Counted from the first letter of the stretch, positions 17,776 to 26,364 are shown. The stretch is DNA of 64,000 nt from Micromonospora rosaria (GCF_001567585.1 NZ_LRQV01000002.1:79121-143120), one strand, 5' to 3'. Program-made: numbers and translations. The notes: generated by a model not told the origin, from the letters alone.

Positions 17776-18513
17776 ATGCACCTCAACCTGAGTGGCCGCC
17801 GGGCCCTCGTGACCGGGGGGACCCGGGGCATCGGTCGCAGCATCAGCCTCGGCCTGGCCCGGGCCGGTGCCACCGTGGCCGCCTGCTACCGAGCCGACGA
17901 CGAGGCCGCCGCCGCGCTGACCGACGAGCTGAAGCGGCACGGCGACGGGCACGTGGTGGTCCGGGCCGACGTCACCGACGCCGACGAGGTCGCCCGGCTC
18001 GCGCAGGAGGTCCGCACGTCGCTCGGCGGGCTGGAGATCCTGGTCAACAACGCCGGCATCGACGGGATGGACCCGTTCCAGAGCATGACGCCCGAGGAGT
18101 GGCACCACCTGCTCGACGCCAACCTGACCTCACTGTTCCTGGTGACCCGGGCGGCGCTGCCGCTGCTGGCCGACGGGGGCAGCGTCGTCAACATCGGCGG
18201 TGCCGCCGCGGCCCGGGGCGTACCGCTGCGGGCCCACTACGGCGCGGCCAAGGGCGGGGTGCTCGGCCTGACCCGCTCGCTGGCCAAGGAGCTGGGCGGG
18301 CGGCGGATCCGGGTCAACCAGGTGGCGCCGGGAATCGTCGAGACCGAGCCCCAGGCCGGGCTCCCGGAGGAGCTGTACGAGCGGTTCAGCGCGATGGTCG
18401 CGCTCGGCCGGCTGGCACAGCCGGAGGAGGTCGCCGACGTGGTGCTCTTCCTCGCCTCCGACCTGTCCCGCTACGTCACCGGAGCGACCATCCCGGTCGA
18501 CGGCGGCATCTGA
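17776..18513 (+). CDS. SDR-family ketoreductase-like protein lacking the catalytic Ser
   Basis: A 245-residue short-chain dehydrogenase homologous to the cluster ketoreductase at 11803-12552. The cofactor motif TGGTRGIG (residues 13-20), NNAG (91-94), Tyr155 and Lys159 (HYGAAKGG) are intact. The serine that should lie 13 residues before the tyrosine is Gly142 (VVNIGGAAAARG). The DNA codons there are unambiguous (atc ggc ggt). SDRs without this serine are usually weak or inactive as reductases. The protein may therefore be a non-catalytic partner, a dehydratase-like ring-shaping protein, or an enzyme using another residue. The start codon follows AGGAG at good distance. It sits 14 bp after the DUF1772 gene. 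Confidence 0.88.
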   Translation: MHLNLSGRRALVTGGTRGIGRSISLGLARAGATVAACYRADDEAAAALTDELKRHGDGHVVVRADVTDADEVARLAQEVRTSLGGLEILVNNAGIDGMDPFQSMTPEEWHHLLDANLTSLFLVTRAALPLLADGGSVVNIGGAAAARGVPLRAHYGAAKGGVLGLTRSLAKELGGRRIRVNQVAPGIVETEPQAGLPEELYERFSAMVALGRLAQPEEVADVVLFLASDLSRYVTGATIPVDGGI

Positions 18514-18546
18514 GCACCCGTCCGCTTCGGACCCTGAGGAGGAACC

Positions 18547-18969
18547 ATGCCCTTCGCCGCCATCACCTACAAGGTCAAGCCCGGCCACGAGGACGAGATC
18601 GCCGCGATCTTCGCCGACTTCCAGCGGGCGGACTCCCCGATCCTGCACGACGACGACGGTGACGAGGTGGGGATCATCCTCGCCACTGGACTCTTCATCA
18701 AGGACGACACCATGGTCCGCGTCATCCAGTACGAGGGCCACCTGTCCGACGTGGCGAGGCACATGGCGGGGCAGGCCGGCGTGCACACCGCCGAGGAGCG
18801 GCTCGCACCGTACCTCGCCGAGGCCCGCGACACGAGCACGGTCGAGGGCTTCCTGCACTACTTCGAGAACAGCACCATGCGCTCCATCCAGCAGCTCAGC
18901 GTCCCGGCGGAGCTGATGGCCGACATCCCGATCGAGCGGTACCGGCAGTCCGCGGCGGGACGCGCGTGA
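18547..18969 (+). CDS. SchA/CurD-like polyketide protein
   Basis: A 140-residue protein with a very strong ribosome site (GAGGAGG) before the ATG. It matches the SchA/CurD-like domain found in spore-pigment clusters (WhiE ORF I type). The start AAITYKVKPGHEDEIAAIFA is followed by IILATGLFIKDDTMVRVIQY, VARHMAGQAGVHTAEERL and a C-terminal amphipathic region. Known homologues often contain two such domains; this one has one. The family function is not settled; an alpha-beta barrel oxygenase or cyclase role in pigment formation has been proposed. The gene overlaps the next dehydrogenase start by four bases. Its presence again ties this cluster to the whiE family. Confidence 0.82.
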   Translation: MPFAAITYKVKPGHEDEIAAIFADFQRADSPILHDDDGDEVGIILATGLFIKDDTMVRVIQYEGHLSDVARHMAGQAGVHTAEERLAPYLAEARDTSTVEGFLHYFENSTMRSIQQLSVPAELMADIPIERYRQSAAGRA

Positions 18970-19877
18970 GCGCCCGGTCGTACGCCTTCCTCGGGCTGGG
19001 CACGATGGGCTCGGCGATGGCGGGGAACCTGCTCGACAACGACCTGCCGCTGGTGGTCTGGAACCGCACCCCGGCCCGGGCGGCGGCGGTGGTGGCGGCC
19101 GGCGCCCGGCTCGCCGCGACACCGGCCGAGGCGGTCGCCGGGGCCGACGTGGTGGTGGTGAGCCTCGCCGACGAGCCGGCGCAGCGCGACGTCCTGTTGA
19201 CGCGGACCCTGCCGGCCCTGCGCGCCGGAACGTGGCTGGTCGACACCTCCACCGTCTCCCCGACCTGGTCGCGGGAGGTGACCGCGCGGTTGGCCGGGCA
19301 CGGCGTCACCCGGGTCGAGGCGTGCGTCCTCGGCAACCCCGAGCAGGCCCGCGCGGGGGCGCTGCGCGTCTTCGCCGGCGGACCCGCCGCGCACGTCGAG
19401 GCGGTACGCGACGTGCTCGACGTACTCGGTCACCAGGTGCTGCACGTCGGCGACACGGGTGCCGGCGCCACCCTGAAACTGGTCTTCAACCTGCTGCTCG
19501 GCGCGCAGGTCACCTCGCTCGCCGAGGGCGTGGCGTACGGGGTCGGGGCCGGCCTGGACCGCGACATGCTGCTGACCGCCGTCGCCGAGAGCGGCTTCAG
19601 CTCGCTGGTGATGAGCTTCCGCGCGCAGATCATGCGGCAGCGCAGCTACACCCCGGCGGCGTTCCGCAGCACGCTGATGGGCAAGGATCTCGCCCTCGCC
19701 CTGTCCGAGGCCGCCGGGCTCGGGGTCGACCTGCCGGTGACCGCGGCGGCGGCCGGGCGGTTCGCCGAGGTGGCCCGGCGGGGCGACGGGGACGCCGACG
19801 CCGCGGTCGTCGTCGAGCACGTCACCGGCCGGTGGGCGCCGGGACCCCGCACACCGCTGCCCGAGGGACCCCGGTGA
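18966..19877 (+). CDS. Beta-hydroxyacid dehydrogenase (HIBADH/6PGDH-type) oxidoreductase
   Basis: A 303-residue NAD(P)-dependent dehydrogenase from a GTG start (GTGA overlap with the previous stop). The N-terminal Rossmann motif FLGLGTMGSAMAGNLL and WNRTPAR (favouring NADP) are followed by DVVVVSLADEP. The catalytic-lysine helix GAGATLKLVFNLLLGAQ and C-terminal LMGKDLALALSEA are typical of 3-hydroxyisobutyrate dehydrogenase relatives. Such enzymes oxidise or reduce a beta-hydroxy acid; some family members are imine reductases. In this cluster it could process a starter or side-chain acid, or reduce an imine formed during amide or isoquinoline ring formation. The choice between these is open. 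It overlaps the transporter start by four bases. Confidence 0.85.
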   Translation: MSARSYAFLGLGTMGSAMAGNLLDNDLPLVVWNRTPARAAAVVAAGARLAATPAEAVAGADVVVVSLADEPAQRDVLLTRTLPALRAGTWLVDTSTVSPTWSREVTARLAGHGVTRVEACVLGNPEQARAGALRVFAGGPAAHVEAVRDVLDVLGHQVLHVGDTGAGATLKLVFNLLLGAQVTSLAEGVAYGVGAGLDRDMLLTAVAESGFSSLVMSFRAQIMRQRSYTPAAFRSTLMGKDLALALSEAAGLGVDLPVTAAAAGRFAEVARRGDGDADAAVVVEHVTGRWAPGPRTPLPEGPR

Positions 19878-21433
19878 CCGCCGACCGGTCCGGCTCCGGC
19901 GCGCTCGCCCCGGGCCACCCGGCCGCCGCCCCGGACCGCGCGGCCACCGCCCCGGCACCACCGGTCACCGGCACGCCGCCACCGGCCGCGGGTACGCCGG
20001 GCCGGACGTTCTTCGGTCAGCCCCGGTGGTTCGGCACGCTGTTCATGGTCGACATGTGGGAGCGGTTCAGCTTCTACGGGATGCGGGCCATCCTGTTCCT
20101 CTACCTGGTGGCGCCGACCGAGCGGGGCGGCCTGGGGGTGCCGGCGGGTCAGGCCGCCGCGGTGTTCGGGCTCTACATGTCGACGGTGTTCCTGGCCGCG
20201 CTGCCCGGTGGATGGGTCTGCGACCGGCTGCTGGGCGCACGCCGGGCGATCCTGCTGGGCGCGCTGCTGATCGCGGCCGGGCACTACAGCATGGCGATCC
20301 CCACCACCACCGGCGTCGTCCTGGGGCTGCCGCTGATCGCGGCCGGCACGGGGCTGATCAAGCCGTCGATGGGCTCGATGGTGAGCCACCTCTACCGGGG
20401 CGAGACCGGCAAGCGCGACGCCGCCTGGTCGGTCTTCTACATGAGCATCCAGGTCAGCGCCCTGCTCGCGCCGGTCGTCACCGGCCTGCTGGGCGAACGG
20501 ATCAACTGGCACCTGGGCTTCGGCGCGGCGGCTGTCGGGATGACCGTCGGGCTCGTCCAGTACGTGCTCGGCTCGCGCCACTTCGGTGACCTCGGTGCCG
20601 CGCCGACCGACCCCGCGCCGCCCGAGCTGCGCCGCCGGGTCGCCCGGTGGGTGACGGTCGCCGTGGTGGTGGCCGCGCTGCTGGTCGCGGTCGACGTGGC
20701 CGCCGGTACGTTCACGATCGAGCACGTGCTGGCCGTGATCGGCGTGGCCGCGCTCGTGGTGCCGGTGCTGACGTACCGGGCGATCCTGCGCAGTCCGACG
20801 CTCGACGCGGCGGACCGGCGGCGGCTGCGGGCGTTCCGGTGGCTGCTGCTCGCCTCGGCGGTGTTCTGGCTGCCGTACGACCAGGGCGGCTCGCTGCTGA
20901 ACCTCTTCGCCGAGCGCCAGACCGACCGCGACGTCCTCGGCTTCGAGTTCCCGGCGAGCTGGCTGCAGTCGCTGCACCCGGGCTTCATCCTGCTGCTCGC
21001 GCCGTTGTTCGCCTGGCTCTGGGTGCGTACCGACCGGCGGATCGGCGTGCCGGCGAAGTTCGCCGCCGGGCTGGCCCTGATGTGCGCGAGCTTCCTGGTC
21101 ATGGCGGTCGCCGCCCAGCGGGCCGCCGACGGTGTCCTGGTGACGGTCTGGTGGCTGGTCCTGGTCTACCTGCTCCAGGTCTGCGGTGAACTCGCGCTGG
21201 CGCCCACCGGCCTGAGTGCCCTGTCGCAGGTGGCTCCGCCGGCCCTGGTGGGTCAGCTGATGGGCGTCTGGTGGCTGTTCGCCGCGCTCGGCGTCGCGAT
21301 CGGCGGCCAGGTGGCGCGGTTGGCGGACGTCGTACCCCAGACGGGGTACTTCGCGGGGCTGGGCCTCCTGGTGGCACTGGTCGCGACGATGGTGGCGCTG
21401 GGAGCCCGGCGACTGGGTCGCCACCTGGCCTGA
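19874..21433 (+). CDS. POT-family proton-dependent transporter (likely product exporter)
   Basis: A 519-residue membrane protein from a GTG start that overlaps the previous stop. After a Pro/Ala-rich cytoplasmic tail of about 45 residues comes the POT/PTR signature RWFGTLFMVDMWERFSFYGM. Its E-R-F-x-x-Y-G motif is diagnostic of the proton-coupled oligopeptide transporter family. About 12 to 14 hydrophobic segments follow, including LLGARRAILLGALLIAAGHY and the second family motif region AAGTGLIKPSMGSMVSHLY. Family members usually import di/tripeptides, but in biosynthetic clusters they are often taken as exporters. It is the last gene of the rightward operon and converges on the PEP-synthase-like gene 18 bp away. 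Confidence 0.88.
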   Translation: MTADRSGSGALAPGHPAAAPDRAATAPAPPVTGTPPPAAGTPGRTFFGQPRWFGTLFMVDMWERFSFYGMRAILFLYLVAPTERGGLGVPAGQAAAVFGLYMSTVFLAALPGGWVCDRLLGARRAILLGALLIAAGHYSMAIPTTTGVVLGLPLIAAGTGLIKPSMGSMVSHLYRGETGKRDAAWSVFYMSIQVSALLAPVVTGLLGERINWHLGFGAAAVGMTVGLVQYVLGSRHFGDLGAAPTDPAPPELRRRVARWVTVAVVVAALLVAVDVAAGTFTIEHVLAVIGVAALVVPVLTYRAILRSPTLDAADRRRLRAFRWLLLASAVFWLPYDQGGSLLNLFAERQTDRDVLGFEFPASWLQSLHPGFILLLAPLFAWLWVRTDRRIGVPAKFAAGLALMCASFLVMAVAAQRAADGVLVTVWWLVLVYLLQVCGELALAPTGLSALSQVAPPALVGQLMGVWWLFAALGVAIGGQVARLADVVPQTGYFAGLGLLVALVATMVALGARRLGRHLA

Positions 21434-21451
21434 CCCGGCGGCCGACGGCCG

Positions 21452-22369
21452 TCAGTCCGCCTCCGTGCAGGCGACGGCCGTCAGGTCCCCGTCGGCGGCG
21501 GCGACGTTCAGCCACACGTCGCGGCCGAGACGCTGCCGGGCCCGCAGGTAGAGCGTCGCCGCCCGGCGCGCGTCGCGCAGGTCGAGGCTGCCCGCCCGGC
21601 GCAGCCGCGTGGGCACCCGGACGTTGTCCACGCCGCCGTCGGCCAGCACGGTCATCCACTCCTTGTCGGCGACCTCGTGGTGCAGCAGGCGGAGGTCGTG
21701 GTCGAAGAGGTGGACGTCCGCCGGGGTGGCCCCGTCGGCGATGCCCTCACCGAGGCCCCAGGTCGCCCGCACCGAGATCACCGCGTGGTCGACCGGGGCG
21801 GCACGGACCGGCGCCGCCGACCCGGTTCCGGTCGTCGACGTCGGGGTGGCGGCGAGCGGGTCCCGCGGCCGGGGGCCGACCCGTACGGCGGCCTCGGCCG
21901 GGACCAGCAGTTGCACCAGGACGGCCGAGCGGCCCCGGCCGCCGAGCGCCTCCGGCGGCAGCCTCGGGTCGGTGCTGCGGGTCGGGGCGGGCCAGGCGAG
22001 CACCTCGTGGACGGCGGCGGCGAGCCCGTCGAGGCCGACGATGTTCAGGAAGGTGGGCGGCATGCCGGCGACCGGGGACAGGTCGCAGCGGGAGCGGCGC
22101 ACCACCAGCCGCGGCTCGGACTGGCCGGCGATCGTCTGCATCCGCGCGTACGCGGTGGTCAGCAGCGCCCACAGTTCGTCGAGTTCCCCCGCGAGCAGGT
22201 CGTACGGCGACAGCGCGGTCATGCAGAACGCCGGCGGCACCGGGAGTTCGTCGGCGAGTCCACTGAGGCACGCCATCTCGTCGCCGACGAGGTCCCGCTC
22301 ACGGGCGCCTCGGTCGGTCAACCAATAGACACTGGACCGGCGGCTGTATTCTGCTCCGGGCTCGGCCAC
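21452..22369 (-). CDS. Degenerate PEP-synthase/PPDK ATP-grasp-like protein
   Basis: About 305 residues from a GTG at 22369, which has GGAGGT nine bases upstream; a longer start at 22465 is possible. The N-terminus (VYWLTDRGARERDLVGDEMA followed by DELPVPPAFCMT) mirrors the opening of PEP synthase / pyruvate phosphate dikinase. The later stretch RLVVRRSRCDLSPVAGMPPT and FLNIVGLDGLAAAV mirrors the RSS-x-x-AED...TFLNV block of the ATP-binding domain. The Ser-Ala...Glu-Asp catalytic residues are not conserved, and the phosphohistidine and PEP domains are absent. It is therefore probably an inactive or repurposed ATP-grasp-like domain. It ends 18 bp from the transporter gene, convergent. Confidence 0.6.
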   Translation of the reverse strand: MAEPGAEYSRRSSVYWLTDRGARERDLVGDEMACLSGLADELPVPPAFCMTALSPYDLLAGELDELWALLTTAYARMQTIAGQSEPRLVVRRSRCDLSPVAGMPPTFLNIVGLDGLAAAVHEVLAWPAPTRSTDPRLPPEALGGRGRSAVLVQLLVPAEAAVRVGPRPRDPLAATPTSTTGTGSAAPVRAAPVDHAVISVRATWGLGEGIADGATPADVHLFDHDLRLLHHEVADKEWMTVLADGGVDNVRVPTRLRRAGSLDLRDARRAATLYLRARQRLGRDVWLNVAAADGDLTAVACTEAD

Positions 22370-23049
22370 TTGCCGGCGACCTCCGTATCGGCTGCAGGGG
22401 CACCCCCCTGCGGAATGGCGATTGCCTGTCGGGGCGGACACCGCGCCGGCGAACAGGCGGAGCATCTCGGACTACATATTGATACGATCTCGGCCCGCTA
22501 AAGCAATAATCCATCCACGTACATCTTCCGAAGTAGTCGCGTTACTCCGGACGGATCCCGACCGACGGCGCGACCGAATCGCCGCGCCACCAGTCACCCC
22601 GTGTCCGACATGCGACAGCCAACGCGCCGGCAACACGCACACAACCCATCCGGAGAGTGCGACAAATATACCAAGACATCCGCTCGGGCCACCAAAAGGC
22701 CTAATTCCGGCGCTCCCCCGCCACCCGACATCCGCCGCCACGTCGACGGGGCGCACCGGAACAGGCCCCGACCGAGCCCCGGTCGAAGAATCGCGTGCCG
22801 GCCAACCTGCGACGGGCCACACCTCGGAGGGTTGGGCAGTTCAGCACGGGGCGGGCCCGCCACCCGGGAACCCGATGCGACGGCAGCGCCGAGTGGGGAG
22901 CGGAATTAGATCATTTGAAGTAAGCCTATGGGTGTAGCGCTTAGATCAAGATACTCCAGAAGGATCCACGGGAATACGCAGTGGGGAGTGACACCACCAC
23001 CGCACGGTGCTACATTCATCGATGTCCAGCCTAGTATCGGGGGAGACTA
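22370..23049. other. 680-bp non-coding region upstream of the SARP gene
   Basis: This stretch is visibly less GC-rich than its surroundings and has no convincing gene on either strand; the short frames here have unnatural Pro/Arg/Thr composition. It must hold the promoter of the PEP-synthase-like gene (left) and of the SARP gene (right). AGTGGGGAG occurs twice, at 22892-22900 and 22980-22988, exactly 88 bp apart. CCTAGTAT near 23030 is a possible -10 for the SARP gene. The length is unusual for this compact cluster and suggests regulatory inputs from outside factors. Confidence 0.5.
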
Positions 23050-23826
23050 GTGACTGATTTCAAAATCCTCGGCTCACTCGAGGTAATCAAGGGCGACCGT
23101 GACTGCACACCGAGCGCGCCGAAGTTGCGTGAACTACTCGCCCTGCTCCTGCTGCAATCCAACCGGGTCATTCCTACCGAGACCCTCGCCACGGAGCTCT
23201 GGCGGGGAGAAATGCCGCGCAGCGCCCAGGCCACCCTCCAGACCTACATCTATCAATTGCGAAAGATCCTCTGTTCCGAGCGCGGTGGCGAGAACCGGGA
23301 CATCCTGATGACCCGCCCACCCGGATACGTCATCAACACGACCTGCGACCAGCTCGACGCGACCCGCTTCGATCACCTGGTTCGGAGCGGCCGGGCCGCA
23401 CTCGACGACGACGATCCGGCCACCGCGAGCACGATGCTCCATTCCGGGCTGTCCCTCTGGCGCGGGGCCGCCCTCGCCGACGTCGAGCCGGGCCCCCGGC
23501 TGGCGGCGCACATCGCCTGGCTCGAGGAGACCCGGCTGACGGCGCTGGAGCTGCGCATTCAGGCCGACTTCCGGCTCGGCAGGTACCGGGAACTGGTCGG
23601 GGAGCTGCGTGCCCTGACGGCACTGCATCCGCTCAACGAGTGGCTCCACCGTCAGCTCATGATCGCCCTGCACGCCACCGGTCGACGGACCGACGCACTG
23701 GCCGTCTACCGGGACGTCCGGCGCATCCTGCGCGAAGAGGTCGGCCTGGAGCCCTCCCACCAGCTCCAGCACGCCCAGCAGGCCATCCTGGCGGACGCGC
23801 CGCTGAGGGAACTGGCCAGCTACTGA
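23050..23826 (+). CDS. SARP-family pathway activator
   Basis: A 258-residue Streptomyces antibiotic regulatory protein. The N-terminal winged helix (FKILGSLEVIKGDRDCTPSA then PKLRELLALLLLQSNRVI) is OmpR-like. ELWRGEMPRSAQATLQTYIY and QLRKIL mark the recognition helix, and RPPGYVINT is a SARP signature. The bacterial transcriptional activation domain follows (LDATRFDHLVRSGRAAL, HPLNEWLHRQLMIALHATGR, EEVGLEPSHQLQ). Length and order match ActII-ORF4/DnrI proteins. It starts at GTG 23050 with GGGGGAG just upstream. It should bind the 11-bp-phased heptamers at 17183-17234 and 23860-23877. Its 5' part uses more A/T-ending codons than its neighbours. Confidence 0.95.
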   Translation: MTDFKILGSLEVIKGDRDCTPSAPKLRELLALLLLQSNRVIPTETLATELWRGEMPRSAQATLQTYIYQLRKILCSERGGENRDILMTRPPGYVINTTCDQLDATRFDHLVRSGRAALDDDDPATASTMLHSGLSLWRGAALADVEPGPRLAAHIAWLEETRLTALELRIQADFRLGRYRELVGELRALTALHPLNEWLHRQLMIALHATGRRTDALAVYRDVRRILREEVGLEPSHQLQHAQQAILADAPLRELASY

Positions 23827-23859
23827 CCCTCGGCCCGAGCCCGTCGGCACCAGCGGTCG

Positions 23860-23891
23860 TCGACCGCAGCTCGATCCCTCGCAGTGAGGAT
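23860..23891 (+). promoter_or_regulatory. SARP-dependent promoter for the P450-KAS III operon
   Basis: Heptamers TCGACCG (23860-23866) and TCGATCC (23871-23877) are direct repeats with 11-bp periodicity. Exactly 8 bp after the second repeat lies GAGGAT (23886-23891), a plausible -10. Two repeats at 11 bp and 8 bp to the -10 is the published geometry of SARP-activated promoters. The start codon of the P450 is at 23954, leaving a leader of about 55 nt. Confidence 0.7.
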
Positions 23892-23953
23892 GAGGCCGGC
23901 CCCCACGCCACGCCGGGGCCCACCGAGATCCTCGCCGACAGGGACGGTCATCC

Positions 23954-25168
23954 ATGAAGTCACCGCACCCGGCGGACCGGGACGTCCATCTGCCGTTCCC
24001 CTTCCCCACGCCAGACCTGCTCGAGCCGCCGCCAGAGTTCGCCCGACTCCGTGCCGAGCGGACTTTGGCCAGGGTGTCGCTGCCCACCGGCGACACCGCC
24101 TGGCTCGCCACCCGCTACGACGACGTCCGGACCGTGCTCGGTGACCACCGCTTCAGCCGGGCCGCCGCCGCGCGTCCCGGCGCCCCCCGCCTGCGGCCGG
24201 TTCCGCCGGACCGCGCGTCGATCATGTCACTCGACGCACCGGAGCACACCCGCCTGCGACGCCTGGTGGCACCGGCCTTCGCCACCGGGCGCGTGGAGGC
24301 GCTGCGCCCGACGATCGAGGCCACCGTGGACCGGCTCCTGACCGCCATGGCGCACACCGGCGGGCCCGTCGACCTGGTGCGGGCGTACGCGACGCCCCTG
24401 CCGATGGCGGTGATCTGCGAGCTGCTCGGCGTCCCGCACGACCGACGCGACGACTTCCGCCGCTGGACCGACAGCACCCTCCTGCTCCGACCGGGCGCGG
24501 CCGACGAGGTGGCCGCCGCCCGGGACGCGCTCTCGGCCTACCTCGGCACCCTCGTCGAGCAGAAGCGCCGGGAGCCGGGCGACGACCTGTTCAGCGTCCT
24601 GGTCACCGCGCACGACCAGGACGACCGGCTCACCCGTGACGAGCTGCTGACCTTCGGCTCCACGCTGCTCACCGCCGGCTACCACACGGTGGCGGCGGGC
24701 GTCGCCAACGGGACGCTCACCCTGCTGCGCCACCCGGGCACCGTCCAGCTCCTGCACGACCGGCCCGAACTGGTGCCGGTCGCCGTCGAGGAACTGCTGC
24801 GGCACACGCCGGCCGCCGCCAGTGGCGGCACCATCCGGGTCGCCGTGACCGACGTCGAGCTCTCCGGAGTGACCGTACGCGCCGGAGAGGCGGTCATCCC
24901 GGCCACCTCGTCGGCCAACCGCGACGGCTCGGTCTTCGCCGACGCCGACCGGTTCCGCCTCGACCGCGAGCACAACCGGCACCTCGCCTTCGGCCACGGC
25001 ATCCACCACTGCCTGGGCGCCCGACTGGCCCGGATCGAGCTCGAAACCGCGATCAGCGGCCTCACCCGCCGCTTCCCCAGCCTGCGGCTGGCCGTACCGC
25101 CGACCGAGCTCGACTGGGGCGCCAGCTCGATGATCCGCGCCCTGCGGGCCCTGCCGGTCGCCTGGTGA
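23954..25168 (+). CDS. Cytochrome P450 monooxygenase
   Basis: A 404-residue bacterial class I P450. The I-helix is LLTAGYHTVAAGV; the usual acid-threonine pair is modified (AGYHT), although a threonine is kept. The K-helix ExxR motif is EELLR, and the heme loop is FGHGIHHCLGARLARIE with the axial cysteine at about residue 353. HTRLRRLVAPAF is the usual C-helix block. Electron partners are not encoded nearby. It probably hydroxylates, couples or closes an ether/xanthone ring on the polyketide; the reaction cannot be deduced. A SARP-type promoter precedes it, and the KAS III gene follows after 67 bp in the same direction. Confidence 0.93.
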   Translation: MKSPHPADRDVHLPFPFPTPDLLEPPPEFARLRAERTLARVSLPTGDTAWLATRYDDVRTVLGDHRFSRAAAARPGAPRLRPVPPDRASIMSLDAPEHTRLRRLVAPAFATGRVEALRPTIEATVDRLLTAMAHTGGPVDLVRAYATPLPMAVICELLGVPHDRRDDFRRWTDSTLLLRPGAADEVAAARDALSAYLGTLVEQKRREPGDDLFSVLVTAHDQDDRLTRDELLTFGSTLLTAGYHTVAAGVANGTLTLLRHPGTVQLLHDRPELVPVAVEELLRHTPAAASGGTIRVAVTDVELSGVTVRAGEAVIPATSSANRDGSVFADADRFRLDREHNRHLAFGHGIHHCLGARLARIELETAISGLTRRFPSLRLAVPPTELDWGASSMIRALRALPVAW

Positions 25169-25235
25169 CCGTCCCGCCACCTCGGCGGCCGGTCGCCGGT
25201 CGTTCACGTCCCCCTCGGAGGAAGGTGCACATTCC

Positions 25236-26243
25236 ATGCCTGTAGCACTTCGCCGGAACTCCGCCCCGGTCACCGCCCGGATGCTCGGCCTCGGCGTCTA
25301 CCGCCCGAGCACCGTGGTCGACAACGAGGAGATCGCCCCGCAGGTCGGTCGGTCCGCGGCGTGGATAGAGTCCCGGTCCGGCATCCGGCAACGCCGGTTC
25401 GCCACCGACGAGGAGACCCTGGTCCGCATGTCGGTGACCGCGGCGCAGAAGGCCGCCGCCGCCGCCGGCATCGACGTGGCCGAGATCGACTGCGTGGTCG
25501 CCGCGACGACCACGCACCTCACCCAGATGCCGTCGCTGGGCTCGATGGTCGCGTACCAGATCGGCCGCCGCACCGCCGCCGGCTTCGACGTCTCCGCCGC
25601 CTGCGCCGGGTTCTGCCACGCCCTCGCCCTCGGGCACGACCTGGTCGCCGCCGGCAGCAGCCGCTACACCCTGGTGCTCGGCGCGGAACGCATCTCGGAC
25701 ATCCTCGACCGCTCCGACCCGAGCACCGCCTTCCTCTTCGCCGACGGTGCCGGCGCGGTGGTGGTGGGTCCCGGGAGACAGGCCGGGATCGGGCCGGTCG
25801 TCTGGGGCTCCGACGGGTCCCGGGCCGCCGCCGTCGGGATGACCGGCTACTGGCTGCCCGAGCTGCAGCGGGATCCGGAGCGGGCCTGGCCGGTGCTGGG
25901 CATGTCCGGCTGGCGGGTGTTCCGCTGGGCCACGAGTGAGCTGGCCCCGATCGCCCGGGCCGCCATGGACGCCGCGGGCGTCACCGCGCGGGACCTGTCC
26001 GCCTTCATCCCCCATCAGGCCAACCTGCTCATCAGCCAGGCGGTGGCGACGGCGCTGGAGCTGGGCGACGACGTCGTCGTCGCGACCGACATCCGGGAGA
26101 GCGGCAACACGTCGGCGGCGTCGATCCCGCTCGCGATGGACCGGCTGCTGCGCCAGAACGAGGTCACCAGCGGCGACCTGGCGCTGCTGATCGGGTTCGG
26201 GTCGGGCATGGTCTACGCGGCCCAGGTGGTCGAGATCCCCTGA
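25236..26243 (+). CDS. KAS III (FabH-like) starter-unit ketosynthase
   Basis: A 335-residue thiolase-fold protein with the FabH triad: Cys123 (DVSAACAGFCHAL), His260 (FIPHQAN) and Asn291 (ESGNTSAASIP). It begins with the FabH-like block MLGLGVYRPSTVVDNEEIA and WIESRSGIRQRRFA. Cluster-encoded KAS III enzymes (ZhuH, BenQ, FrnI, FdmS types) condense a short acyl-CoA with malonyl-ACP to prime the PKS with a non-acetate starter. This points to an alkyl or acyl side chain on the product. The ribosome site is GGAGGA. Together with the enoyl reductase at 28937 it could build a saturated short-chain starter. A 12-bp hairpin ends the transcript. Confidence 0.92.
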   Translation: MPVALRRNSAPVTARMLGLGVYRPSTVVDNEEIAPQVGRSAAWIESRSGIRQRRFATDEETLVRMSVTAAQKAAAAAGIDVAEIDCVVAATTTHLTQMPSLGSMVAYQIGRRTAAGFDVSAACAGFCHALALGHDLVAAGSSRYTLVLGAERISDILDRSDPSTAFLFADGAGAVVVGPGRQAGIGPVVWGSDGSRAAAVGMTGYWLPELQRDPERAWPVLGMSGWRVFRWATSELAPIARAAMDAAGVTARDLSAFIPHQANLLISQAVATALELGDDVVVATDIRESGNTSAASIPLAMDRLLRQNEVTSGDLALLIGFGSGMVYAAQVVEIP

Positions 26244-26250
26244 CCGCCTC

Positions 26251-26289
26251 GACCGGGCCGGGCCGGGGGCCGACGCTCCCGGCCCGGTC
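26251..26289 (+). terminator. Hairpin terminator after KAS III
   Basis: Perfect 12-bp inverted repeat: 26251-26262 pairs with 26278-26289 around a 15-nt loop, eight bases after the KAS III stop. A second hairpin (26324-26331 with 26344-26351) lies close to the convergent metallo-hydrolase end and may serve the opposite strand. Confidence 0.75.
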
Positions 26290-26364
26290 CACCGCGCCCC
26301 GATCCGGGTGGGCGCACGCGGCACCGCCCGGGGGGCGAGCCCTCCGGGCGGGTACCGTGCCGGC

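Noticed and set aside
22422..22937. Open frames in the SARP upstream region
   Set aside because: Unnatural composition, no ribosome site and no recognisable motif.
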